A stretch of 64,000 bases of DNA from Labilithrix sp. Lineage in GTDB: Bacteria; Myxococcota_A; Polyangia; Polyangiales; Polyangiaceae. The DNA lies in the NCBI GenBank assembly GCA_019637105.1, contig JAHBWF010000016.1:16739-80738 (forward strand). Reading direction: 5' to 3'. The notes beneath the pieces are model-generated. The model was given only the letters and a program-made list of their open reading frames with translations. It ran no database searches and was not told the DNA's origin. Below, one piece after another: positions 1-12,063 of the stretch (position 1 is the stretch's first letter; every line of letters starts with the position of its first letter). Made by a program: the position numbers and the translations under genes.

Positions 1-140
1 GGTCGACGTGCAACGACACGCGGGGCTCCCGCGCGGTCCGCTTCTGCGATCCGAACGCGGCGGTCGACGAGTGCGCGGCGAGCGGCAGGACCTGCGGCGC
101 GAGCCAGAGCTTGCCGGGCTACTTCGTCTGCCGGGACTGA
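1..140 (+). CDS. C-terminal fragment of a Cys-rich, probably secreted protein
   Basis: Only the last 45 codons are visible, read in the frame that begins at base 3 and stops at TGA 138-140. The fragment has five cysteines spaced across 45 residues and ends FVCRD. That composition is typical of disulfide-rich extracellular or lipoprotein tails, several of which occur elsewhere in this window. The family cannot be named from this fragment, and the start lies outside the window. Confidence 0.5.
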   Translation, partial: STCNDTRGSRAVRFCDPNAAVDECAASGRTCGASQSLPGYFVCRD

Positions 141-165
141 CGCGCACCTCCACCGGGGGCGAGGC

Positions 166-1782
166 GTGACGCGTCGAGCGAGCCTGCGACGCGGCGCGCG
201 GCCGAGCCGTTCGCGTCCGCTGCTCGCGGCGATCGCGATCGCCGGCTGCGCCCGCGTGGCGGCGTCCGCGAGCCAGGGCGACGCCGGCGCGGGGAGCGTG
301 TCGCCCGCGAGCGCGTCGCCGGAGGCCGGCGCCGTCGCGAAGAGCGCGCTCGTCGAGGCCGGCGCGCGCGCGGCGGCGGACGAGGTCGCGCCGCAGATCG
401 ATCCGGACGGCAACGACGACGACGAGGACCCGGGGAGCGGGGTGGTCCCCGCGCGAGCGCGCTGGGAGCGCGTCGGCGCGCCGCCGCTCGCGCTCACGCG
501 GATCTGCGATCTCACCCCGTTGAACGGCTCGCTCTACATGGCCCACGCGCACCAGCCGCTCGGCACCGACGGCGCGACGATCACGCGCTATACGCCGCCC
601 GACGACGCCCCGAGCGATCCCGCGGCCGCCGACGGCGCGCGCGGCGACAGGCCGAAGGCGGCGGCGAAGCGGCCGTTCCGCGTCGCGTTCGACTGGAACC
701 GGCCGGGCGAGCCCGCGAAGGGCGGCGGCGCCGGACAGGGCTTCGTCCGCGTCCGCGCGATCGACGGGAGGCTCTTCGTCCCCGACGCGGATCCGCCGTA
801 CGGCGGCCTCGGCGTCGTCGACTGGGGGACCGAAGGCTACGTCTTCGTGTCCGACCACGAGGGCGCGTTCGCGCCGCCGCGCGCGCCCCACTTCAAGCCG
901 CCCGCGTTCCCCGAGCTCCGCGCCGACGCCGGAGCGCGCGCCGGCGCGGGCGTGCTCCCGCGCGCCTACCACGTCCTCGACGTCATCCGGTTCCGCGGGG
1001 TGCTCTACGCGTCGACCGGCTCGGTGCCGCCGAAGGAGCGCGCGTGGAACGGCCCATCTCCCGGCGCGCTCCACCGCGCGAGCGAGGACGGCGCGCGGTG
1101 GACCTACGAGGTGGACTACCCGTACCCGTGGCAGAACGGCGTCTGGCGGCTCACGTACCTCGTCCGCTTCAAGGACCGGCTGTACGCCGGCATCCAGGAC
1201 TACGACGGGCGCGACCCGCACGACTTCGTCGTGTTCGAGCCGGACGCGTCGGCCGCCGACGCCGGCGCGCCGACGGTGCTCCGCCGCGAGGACGCGCACC
1301 CGACGCGCGTCACGCGCGCCGGCGCGTCGGGGACGCTCCGCTGGTGGGCCGACACGCGCGCGCGGCCGCCGCGCCTCTACTGGCTCGCGTGGACGCGCGA
1401 CGGGATCGCGCTCCGCGTCACGATCGACGGCGACCGCTGGGCGGCGATCGCGCTGCCCGCGGACGCCGGAGCGCCCACCGACGTCACGCGGTTCCGGGAC
1501 GCGGTGGTCGTCCTCACGACGGCGGGCCTCTACCGCCTCGACGGCGCCGCGATCGACGGCGCCGCGGACATCGCCGCGATGGACGGCGTGGCGGACGCGA
1601 TCGCGACGCCGATCGCGCCCGTCGACGAGGCCGCCGGAGACGCAGGCGCGCGCGCGAAGAAGAAGCCGAAGTCCCCGTTCGAGGTGACCGATTTCTTCTG
1701 CACCGCGCCGCTCGCGGTGATGAACGGCGTCCTCTACGCCGGCGGGCAGCGCGGAGGCGCCCTCTATCGCCTGGTCGAATGA
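166..1782 (+). CDS. Putative lipoprotein with beta-propeller-like repeats, unknown function
   Basis: A 538-residue protein starting at GTG. An Arg-rich N-terminus is followed by a hydrophobic stretch and a lipobox-like IAGC near residue 28, so export with lipid anchoring is likely. An Ala/Gly/Asp-rich linker to about residue 95 leads into a long body with recurring short beta-strand motifs such as GSLYMAH, DGRLFVPD, GVLYAS, DRLYAGI, AGLYRLD and GVLYAGG. These look like propeller blades, of the kind found in proteins that summarise measured values. No catalytic motif was recognised. It sits 26 bases after the preceding partial gene on the same strand, so the two may be co-transcribed. The propeller call is structural inference from the repeated motifs only. 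Confidence 0.7.
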   Translation: MTRRASLRRGARPSRSRPLLAAIAIAGCARVAASASQGDAGAGSVSPASASPEAGAVAKSALVEAGARAAADEVAPQIDPDGNDDDEDPGSGVVPARARWERVGAPPLALTRICDLTPLNGSLYMAHAHQPLGTDGATITRYTPPDDAPSDPAAADGARGDRPKAAAKRPFRVAFDWNRPGEPAKGGGAGQGFVRVRAIDGRLFVPDADPPYGGLGVVDWGTEGYVFVSDHEGAFAPPRAPHFKPPAFPELRADAGARAGAGVLPRAYHVLDVIRFRGVLYASTGSVPPKERAWNGPSPGALHRASEDGARWTYEVDYPYPWQNGVWRLTYLVRFKDRLYAGIQDYDGRDPHDFVVFEPDASAADAGAPTVLRREDAHPTRVTRAGASGTLRWWADTRARPPRLYWLAWTRDGIALRVTIDGDRWAAIALPADAGAPTDVTRFRDAVVVLTTAGLYRLDGAAIDGAADIAAMDGVADAIATPIAPVDEAAGDAGARAKKKPKSPFEVTDFFCTAPLAVMNGVLYAGGQRGGALYRLVE

Positions 1783-1904
1783 CCCGCGACGTCGGCCTCC
1801 GGTCTCGCTAAACAATTCGACACAGGTCGACAAGGCCGGCAACGCATCCGCCCGCCACGTTAGTCGGCGGGGGCACCGAGCGCCCCGACGAGCCTGGAGA
1901 CACC

Positions 1905-2786
1905 ATGACGAAGATCCTCGAAAAGGCCCCGCTCATCTCACGTCGCCAAGCCGCGCGCACGCTCCTCCTCGCCATCGGCGGGGCGGCGCTCTACGCGTGC
2001 GGCGGCGGCGCGGCGGAGGGAGACGGCGACACGGACGACGACGGCACGGGAGACGGCACCGGCACGGGCGGCGGCACGGGCACGGGCACGGGAGACGGCA
2101 CCGGCACGGGCGACGGCACGGGCTCCGCGACGGAGTGGGCGACCGGTGGCACGAAGTCGATGACCGACGCGGACTCGTACCCGGATCCGTTCGCCACGCC
2201 GGCGGCGGCCTGCGTCCTCGCGATCGCGGCGACCGAGGGCCCGTGCACCGAGGCGGCCGATCAGGTCCGCCAGGACATCAGCGAGGGCTACACCGGCCTT
2301 CCGATGCGCCTCGCGCTCCGCGTCGTCGACGCCGACTGCAACCCGATCAGCGGCGCCGGCGTGAAGGTCTGGCACACGCAGATCAACGGCAGCTACTCGG
2401 GCAACACGCCGAACAACGGGATGTGCCTGAAGGACTCGGCGGACTCGTCCAAGCACTACTTCCGCGGCTTTCAGACGACCGACGACGACGGCCGCGTCGA
2501 CTTCGACAGCTGCTTCCCCGGCTGGTACCGCGGTCGCGCGGTTCACATTCACTTCACGGTGTCGCTCTCGGGTCGCTCGTTCACGTCGCAGCTCGTCTTC
2601 GACCAGTCGCTCGTCGAGGAGATCTTCACCGATCACCCCGAGTACAAGGACTTCGGCCAGCCCGACACGACGAACGCCACCGACAACGTCGTCGGCGGCA
2701 ACGATCTCACGACCTACACGCTCACGACCGCCCGGATGAGCGACGGCGCGATGCTCGCGTCGAAGGACCTCGTGGTGAGCTTGTAG
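1905..2786 (+). CDS. Exported intradiol ring-cleavage dioxygenase-like lipoprotein
   Basis: A 293-residue member of the intradiol dioxygenase (protocatechuate 3,4-dioxygenase/catechol 1,2-dioxygenase) superfamily, which uses non-haem Fe(III) to split aromatic rings between the two hydroxyls. The likely iron ligands are present: Tyr164, Tyr208 (GWYRGR), His214 and His216 (HIHF). The N-terminus carries a twin-arginine-like SRRQ (12-15), a hydrophobic segment and a lipobox ending at Cys32. A Gly/Thr/Asp low-complexity linker (about 35-74) then tethers the enzyme away from the membrane. Most characterised family members are cytosolic, so an anchored form implies extracytoplasmic action, and the substrate is unknown. 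A GGAG ribosome site precedes the ATG. Confidence 0.85.
   Translation: MTKILEKAPLISRRQAARTLLLAIGGAALYACGGGAAEGDGDTDDDGTGDGTGTGGGTGTGTGDGTGTGDGTGSATEWATGGTKSMTDADSYPDPFATPAAACVLAIAATEGPCTEAADQVRQDISEGYTGLPMRLALRVVDADCNPISGAGVKVWHTQINGSYSGNTPNNGMCLKDSADSSKHYFRGFQTTDDDGRVDFDSCFPGWYRGRAVHIHFTVSLSGRSFTSQLVFDQSLVEEIFTDHPEYKDFGQPDTTNATDNVVGGNDLTTYTLTTARMSDGAMLASKDLVVSL
2041..2127 (+). repeat. Gly/Thr/Asp-coding short repeat in the dioxygenase linker
   Basis: Iterations of ggcacggg and gacggcaccggcacggg encode a GTGTGDGTG-type flexible linker between the lipid anchor and the dioxygenase domain. It is a coding low-complexity repeat, not a mobile element. Confidence 0.8.
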
Positions 2787-2879
2787 CCCGCCTCGCCCGG
2801 GGCCGAGCCACGCCCGTCCGCCGGCTCGACGGGCGGGGCCGGTTGACTCCGCGACGGCGACGTCGAAGTCTGAGCGTCG

Positions 2880-3404
2880 ATGTACCGAGGGGCCTCGCTC
2901 GCGTGTCCGGCTTGCGGAGGAGCGCTCGAGATCGCGACGGCGTCGCTCCCGATCCACGGCTGCCGCGGGTGCGGCGGCATGTGGCTCGGGCCCGACGCGA
3001 CGATGCACCTCCTCCAGGGGCGCGGCGGCGCGCTCGAGAGCGAGCTCGTCGAGTCGGACCAGCGCGCGTCGCGCGCGGGGGTCGCGCGCGCGGTCGTGCC
3101 GGACGGGGAGCCTCGACGCTGCCCGTCCTGCGCGCTCGAGATGGCGCCGCTCCTGGTCCGCGACGTCCGCGTGGACAGCTGCCCGACGCACGGGACGTGG
3201 TTCGATCGGCTCGAGGTCACCCGCGTCACCAAGGAGATCCTCCAGCTCCGGCGCGCGCGGAGGCGGCGCACGGAGCTCAGCGCCGGCACGCGCGTGCTCG
3301 CCGAGACCGGACGCAGGATCGTGGACGAGGTCTGGGCGTGGCTCACGCGCGGCGGACGGCACGATCGCGGGTGCGAGTGCGGCGACTGCGCTCGCGCCCG
3401 GTGA
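2880..3404 (+). CDS. Zinc-ribbon protein of the zf-TFIIB type
   Basis: A 174-residue protein with two zinc-ribbon-like halves. The first has CPACGG (residues 9-14) and CRGCGGMWL (28-36). The second has CPSC (about 81-84) and CPTHGTWFD (about 101-109). The C-x2-C...C-x2-CGG-x-W pattern followed by an acidic or aromatic residue is characteristic of the zf-TFIIB (PF13453) family, whose cellular role is not established. The C-terminal 50 residues are Arg-rich and end in another Cys cluster (CECGDC). Nothing in the neighbourhood fixes its function. Confidence 0.75.
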   Translation: MYRGASLACPACGGALEIATASLPIHGCRGCGGMWLGPDATMHLLQGRGGALESELVESDQRASRAGVARAVVPDGEPRRCPSCALEMAPLLVRDVRVDSCPTHGTWFDRLEVTRVTKEILQLRRARRRRTELSAGTRVLAETGRRIVDEVWAWLTRGGRHDRGCECGDCARAR

Positions 3405-3442
3405 CGCGCCGGCGTCGCTCGTCCGTCACGCGCCGCGGCCGC

Positions 3443-6046
<2,604 letters not shown>

Positions 6047-6165
6047 GGAGGCTTTCCGACGAGGGCGGCGCACTATAGCTGCGCCTTTCCGGGATGCACG
6101 TGGCAACGCGGTAACCTCTTGGAATCGCGCGGTCTCGTCTGAGTCTCACCATGTGGGAGAAGCGT

Positions 6166-6270
6166 CGAAGTGCCCGGATTGGCTCGCGTCACGGGCGGGC
6201 GGGCGAGGCGCGCGCCGCCGCGAGCGCGCCCCGAACGGCGAAAGTGCTCGGATTCGCTTGCGTCATGGCG
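6166..6270 (+). repeat. Pair of degenerate direct repeats in a divergent promoter region
   Basis: Two copies of a roughly 30-bp sequence, at 6166-6195 and 6239-6270, read cgaagtgcccggatt... and cgaaagtgctcggatt..., continuing ggctcgcgtca / cgcttgcgtca. Their starts are 73 bp apart. They lie between the divergent amidohydrolase lipoprotein gene and the radical SAM gene, so they could be operator sites. No regulator is identifiable. Confidence 0.6.
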
Positions 6271-6292
6271 CGCCCCTTCTAAAGAGCAGGCG

Positions 6293-7801
<1,509 letters not shown>

Positions 7802-7810
7802 CGCGCGCGC

Positions 7811-7865
7811 GCCGCGAATCGTCCGCCGGGCGCGGCGAGCCGCGAATTGTCGTCCGCCGGGCGCG
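7811..7865 (+). repeat. Short imperfect tandem repeat between genes
   Basis: gccgcgaatcgtccgccggg (7811-7830) recurs about 28 bp later as gccgcgaattgtcgtccgccgggcgcg. It fills most of the 89-bp space before the next gene, and its role is unknown. Confidence 0.55.
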
Positions 7866-7890
7866 ACGGCGCGCGGTAAACTCGGGGGAG

Positions 7891-8310
7891 ATGCTGCGCC
7901 GAGGTCTTCGATGGCAACGAGGCGCCGCCGTCGTCACGATCGTCGCGCTCGGTCGGCTCGCGGTCGCGACGGTCGTCGTGCCGGCCGCCGTCACCGGCTG
8001 CACCTGCGGGCAGCACGGCTCGGCGGTCGAGCTCGACCGCGCGTCGGTCGAACGCCGGCCGATCATCGCCGTCGAGGGGGACGCCTGCGACGCGACGAGC
8101 GTCTCCTGCGCGCGCCACGACACGACCGGTCGATGCGAGGTGTACTGGATCACCCCGACCCGCGAGGGGCGGTGCACGATCTCCGCGCGCTTCTCCGACG
8201 ACACGCAGATGGAAGACGAGATCGAGTACCACGCAGACAGCGAGTACCCGTGCCGGGGCTACATCCGCCCGCGCCACGACCCCGTCACGCGCTTCTACTC
8301 CAAGACCTGA
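7891..8310 (+). CDS. Small Cys-containing lipoprotein, unknown function
   Basis: A 139-residue predicted lipoprotein. ATG 7891 follows a strong cgggggag ribosome site. A hydrophobic segment (about 10-30) ends in the lipobox VTGC, and a further Cys follows at once (CTC). The mature part has a beta-rich pattern with paired cysteines (GDACDATSVSCARHD, GRCEVYWITP, GRCTISARF), resembling an immunoglobulin-like or disulfide-stabilised domain. No family was recognised. Confidence 0.7.
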   Translation: MLRRGLRWQRGAAVVTIVALGRLAVATVVVPAAVTGCTCGQHGSAVELDRASVERRPIIAVEGDACDATSVSCARHDTTGRCEVYWITPTREGRCTISARFSDDTQMEDEIEYHADSEYPCRGYIRPRHDPVTRFYSKT

Positions 8311-8460
8311 GCGCAACGAAAGGCGCGTGCCGCCGAGGACGGCGCGGCGAAGGTGCGTGCCGTCGAGCACGGGCGCGACGAGAGTCACGAGCGCGACGGG
8401 CGCGCGCCTGCGTCTCGGCGCCGCCTCCGCGGCGCGCGACGAGCGCGTAAGATGGCGCCC

Positions 8461-8889
8461 ATGGAGACGAACAAGCTTTACCGCGGAAGGCTCATCGATC
8501 ACCTGCAGCTCGTGGTCCGCGACCTCGACGCGAGCAAGCGCTTCTACGCCGCTGGCTTCGCGGTCCTCGGGATCCCGATCGGTGGCGAGGGAGAGGACTT
8601 CTTCTGGGCCGACGAGCTCTTCGTCTCGCACGTCTCGTCGAAGGCCGCCGCCGGCAGGCCGACCGGGCCGACCCACCTCGCGTTCCAGGCGAAGGACCGC
8701 GCGACGGTCGAGCGGTTCCACGCGGAGGCGATCCGCGCCGGCGGCAAGGACAACGGCGCGCCGGGCGAGCGCCCGTACCACCCCGGGTACTACGCCGCCT
8801 TCGTGCTCGATCCCGACGGCAACAACGTCGAGGTCGTCTTCCACGGCCCCGCGAAGAAGTCCGCCGAGGCGATCGAGATCACGTTCTGA
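8461..8889 (+). CDS. Glyoxalase/bleomycin-resistance (VOC) family protein
   Basis: A 142-residue protein of the vicinal oxygen chelate superfamily: paired beta-alpha-beta-beta-beta modules that bind a divalent metal. Module 1 begins DHLQLVVRDLDASKRFY. Module 2 begins THLAFQAKDRATVERF and ends DPDGNNVEVVFHG, with Glu as the usual last metal ligand. A GAPGERPYHPGYYAAFV segment precedes it. Family members act as lyases, dioxygenases or resistance proteins, and the sequence does not say which. An ATG three codons upstream (8452) is an equally possible start. Confidence 0.85.
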   Translation: METNKLYRGRLIDHLQLVVRDLDASKRFYAAGFAVLGIPIGGEGEDFFWADELFVSHVSSKAAAGRPTGPTHLAFQAKDRATVERFHAEAIRAGGKDNGAPGERPYHPGYYAAFVLDPDGNNVEVVFHGPAKKSAEAIEITF

Positions 8890-8914
8890 TCTCGCGCGCC
8901 CGACGCGGACGCGA

Positions 8915-10279
8915 TCAGGCGCGGAGGCGCGCGCGGATCCGGCCGATCGCCTCGGGCTCCGAGCGCCACCGAACGATGACGCCTTCCTCTTCCCAGCGCT
9001 CGTCGACGACGCGCCCGGCGTCGTGCATCTCGCTGAGCACCGCCTGGCGGTCGTAGGGGATCACGACCTCGATCTCCTCGTACGCCTCCTCGAAGATCGT
9101 GATGATCCGCTGCCGGACGGACGCGACGTCCGCGGGATCGCGCGCGGAGACGAACCACGCGTCGGGGAGGCGGCGCCGGAGGCGCTCGAGCACGTCCGGC
9201 TCGAGCAGGTCGACCTTGTTCATGACCAGCGTCGACGGGACCTCGGTCGCGCCGATCTCCGCGAGCACCTCCCGCGTCACCTCGAGCTGCGCCTCCCACG
9301 ACGGATCGGCGGCGTCGACGACGTGGAGCAGGTGCGACGCTTCGAGCGCCTCGTCGAGCGTCGACTTGAAGCTCGCCACGAGATCGTGCGGGAGCTTCTT
9401 GATGAAGCCGACGGTGTCGCTCACGAGGATGCGCGGCTTCGCCTCAGGCTGGAGCGCGCGCACGGTCGTGTCGAGCGTCGCGAAGAGCTTGTCCTCGACG
9501 TAGACCTCGCTCGCGGTGAGCGCGCGCATCAGCGAGGACTTCCCCGCGTTCGTATAGCCGACGAGCGCGATGCGGCGCGCCTGCCTGCGATGCGCGCGGC
9601 GCACGTCCTGATCGCGCTGGACCGCCTCGAGCTCGCTGCGCAGCTCGGCGATCCGGTCGCGGATCTTGCGTCGGTCGAGCTCGAGCGCCGCCTCGCCGGC
9701 GCCGCGTCCGCGCTGGCGCTCCTTGCCGCCCGGCGACTCGCGCAGGCGGGGCGCGGTGTACGTCAACCGCGCGATCTCGACCTGGAGGCGCGCCTCGCGG
9801 CTCTTCGCGTGGCGGTGGAAGATCTCGATGATGACGCCGGTCCGGTCGAGCACGCGGACGCCGGTGGCGCGCTCGAGGTTCCGCGCCTGGCTCGGCGAGA
9901 TGTCGTGATCGACCGCGACGAGGTCGACCTTCGCGTCGGTCTGGACGAGCTCTTCCTCTTCCTCTTCTTCGCCCTCGTCCTCGTCGCGGTCCTCGGCCTC
10001 GCGGCGGAGCCTCGCCTTGTCCCGGCGCTTCGGCGCCGTGGTCTCGAGCCGCCCCGTGCCGCCGGTGAGCTCGGCGAGCTCCTGCAGCTTCCCCTCGCCG
10101 ACGACCGCGGCCGCCTCGAGGTGCGCGCGCGGCTGCACCACGCGCGCGATCACCTGGTAGCCGAGGGTCGTGACGAGACGGCCGAGCTCCTCGAGGCTCG
10201 ACGCGAACTCGGAGTCCTCGACGCGAGGGAAATGGACCGCGACGATGACGGCCTTCGGGCGGGGCGTGGGGGTGGTCAA
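8915..10279 (-). CDS. hflX: GTPase HflX (ribosome-splitting GTPase)
   Basis: A HflX-family GTPase, which binds the 50S subunit and rescues stalled ribosomes under stress. The N-domain shows VGEGKLQEL, DHDISPSQARNLE and a helical arm rich in Arg (FHRHAKSREARLQVE...). The G domain has GYTNAGKSS (G1), DTTVRAL (G2), DTVGF (G3) and NKVD (G4). A highly acidic insertion (DEDEGEEEEEEE) sits inside the N-domain linker and is not usual for HflX. The start is uncertain. TTG 10279 gives 454 residues beginning LTTPTPRPKAVIV. The only in-frame ATG (10399) would overlap the preceding channel gene by about 50 bp and add Arg-rich sequence. Confidence 0.92.
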   Translation of the reverse strand: MTTPTPRPKAVIVAVHFPRVEDSEFASSLEELGRLVTTLGYQVIARVVQPRAHLEAAAVVGEGKLQELAELTGGTGRLETTAPKRRDKARLRREAEDRDEDEGEEEEEEELVQTDAKVDLVAVDHDISPSQARNLERATGVRVLDRTGVIIEIFHRHAKSREARLQVEIARLTYTAPRLRESPGGKERQRGRGAGEAALELDRRKIRDRIAELRSELEAVQRDQDVRRAHRRQARRIALVGYTNAGKSSLMRALTASEVYVEDKLFATLDTTVRALQPEAKPRILVSDTVGFIKKLPHDLVASFKSTLDEALEASHLLHVVDAADPSWEAQLEVTREVLAEIGATEVPSTLVMNKVDLLEPDVLERLRRRLPDAWFVSARDPADVASVRQRIITIFEEAYEEIEVVIPYDRQAVLSEMHDAGRVVDERWEEEGVIVRWRSEPEAIGRIRARLRA

Positions 10280-10349
10280 GAGGCGGAGAGGGCTACCACG
10301 GCGGACGCCTCGCGCGAAATCGGTTCGCGAGAGGCTCGAGCGCCGCGGG

Positions 10350-12062
10350 TCACCGCTGCGGCCGGGCGTACTCCCGCATGAAGGTCTCCCGTTGCTCAAG
10401 CGAGCCGATCGCGACGATCTCGCCGCCCTCCGGGAGGCGCGTCGAGGCGGCCGGGTTCGTCACGCACTCCCCGCTCCCCTCGATCGCGATGACGTTCAAC
10501 CCCGTGCGCGCGCGGATGTCGCTGTCCGCGAGCGTCTTGCCGGCGAGCGACGCAGGCACGGGCACGACGATGACGTCCGCGCCCTCCTCGAGGACGACGA
10601 GCTCGTTGCCGCGCAAGAACGAGAGCAGCGATTTGACGCCGAGCGAGCTGTAGCTCAGCACCGAGTCGGCGCCGGCGCGGTGGATCGCCTCGAGGTTCCG
10701 CTCGTGCGTGATGCGGCTCACGATGCGCACGTCCGGGTTGAGGCGGCGGCAGAAGATCGCGAGGAAGATGTTGGTGGCGTCGTCGTTCGTCGTCACCACG
10801 ACCGACGGCGCGCGACCGAGGCCCGCCGCCATGAGGATGTCGCGATCGGCCGCGTCGCCGATGAAGACCGCGTCGGCGACGCCCTCGAGCGCGCCGCGGA
10901 TGCCGTCGCTCCGCTCGACGACGTGCACCGCGACGTCGCGCTCGCGCAGGGCGCGCGCGGCGGCCATGCCGACTCGACCGCCGCCGATGACGACGACCGG
11001 GTTCTCGTTCGGCTCGTAGATGACGAAGAGCGAGTCGAGGAGCGTGAGCTGCTCCTCGGTGCCGACGACGACGGCGATGCTGTAGGGCCCGAGGACCGCG
11101 TCGGCGTGGGCCGGGCGGAGGATGCCCGCCTCCCAGTAGGCGACGATGTTCATCCCCGTGAGCTTGCGCAGCGACGTCTCGCGGATCGCCTTCCCCGAGA
11201 GGCCCGTGTTGTGGACCGGGAGCTCCGCGATCACGAGATCCCGGAAGCGACCGACGACGTGCGCGCGGATGTGCCCCGCGTCGACCCGCGCCGCGAGGTG
11301 CTCCCCGAGACGGCGCTTCAACGGCAGCGTGACGGTGGCGCCGCTCAGCTCGAGGACGTCCGCGGCGTCGTCGCTGTCCGCGAGCGCGGCGACCGGGAGG
11401 TCCGGCGCGTGCTCGCGCACCGTGAGGGTCGCGTTCGTGTTGCTCGCGTCGTCGAGGTTCGCGAACACGAGCCGCGCCTTCTCCGCTCGGAGCGCCGCGT
11501 ACGTCGCCCGGCTGTCGAACTCGCCGTGGACGACCGACACGCCCTCGGAGTGCAGCGCGCCGGCGGCCGTGGCGTCGCCTTCGATCACGAAATACGGGAC
11601 CGAGAGCGACTTCAGCCGCTCGATCAGCCCGCGCGCGATCGTGTCGTACCGGCAGAAGATGACGTGGCCCTCCACCGTCGACGGACACTCGCGCGGGACG
11701 CGCAGGCGGATCTGCGCCTCGAGCCACGGCGCGTAGAAGTACCGGATGAACGCGAACGGCAGCACGATGACGAACATCACGAGCCCCGTGAGCAGCACCA
11801 CGATGCTGAAGAGGCGCCCGACGTCCGTGTGGAAGGTGATGTCGCCGAAGCCGAGCGTGCTCATCACCGTGAGCGTCCAGTAGAGGCTCGTCGTCCACGA
11901 GTACTCGCGGCCCTCGACGACGAGCATGATCGTCCGGAAGCCGGCCGAGAACAGCGCGACCGTCCCGGCGATGACGGTGAGGAACTTCGCGAACGCGCCG
12001 AGGTTCTGACGGAGGTTCTTCTCCCGCAGAACGAAGGCGAGGAGCGGTGCGAGCGCCCGCAC
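10350..12062 (-). CDS. Two-transmembrane potassium channel with two RCK (TrkA) domains
   Basis: A 570-residue membrane protein: TM1 (LTVIAGTVALFSAGFRTIML), a pore loop with the K+ selectivity signature TLGFGD, and TM2 (FSIVVLLTGLVMFVIVLPFAF). Two cytosolic RCK domains follow. The first (EGHVIFCRYDTIARGL) lacks the usual GxGxxG nucleotide loop. The second has an intact VVVIGGGRVGMAAA and a C-terminal TrkA-C domain (NVIAIEGSG...GGEIVAIGS). Such proteins gate K+ flux in response to nucleotides or ions. GTG 12062 is chosen because it begins one base after the TAA of the upstream AAA+ gene, so the two are almost certainly co-translated. Upstream in-frame starts would lie inside that gene. Confidence 0.9.
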   Translation of the reverse strand: MRALAPLLAFVLREKNLRQNLGAFAKFLTVIAGTVALFSAGFRTIMLVVEGREYSWTTSLYWTLTVMSTLGFGDITFHTDVGRLFSIVVLLTGLVMFVIVLPFAFIRYFYAPWLEAQIRLRVPRECPSTVEGHVIFCRYDTIARGLIERLKSLSVPYFVIEGDATAAGALHSEGVSVVHGEFDSRATYAALRAEKARLVFANLDDASNTNATLTVREHAPDLPVAALADSDDAADVLELSGATVTLPLKRRLGEHLAARVDAGHIRAHVVGRFRDLVIAELPVHNTGLSGKAIRETSLRKLTGMNIVAYWEAGILRPAHADAVLGPYSIAVVVGTEEQLTLLDSLFVIYEPNENPVVVIGGGRVGMAAARALRERDVAVHVVERSDGIRGALEGVADAVFIGDAADRDILMAAGLGRAPSVVVTTNDDATNIFLAIFCRRLNPDVRIVSRITHERNLEAIHRAGADSVLSYSSLGVKSLLSFLRGNELVVLEEGADVIVVPVPASLAGKTLADSDIRARTGLNVIAIEGSGECVTNPAASTRLPEGGEIVAIGSLEQRETFMREYARPQR

Positions 12063-12063
12063 G

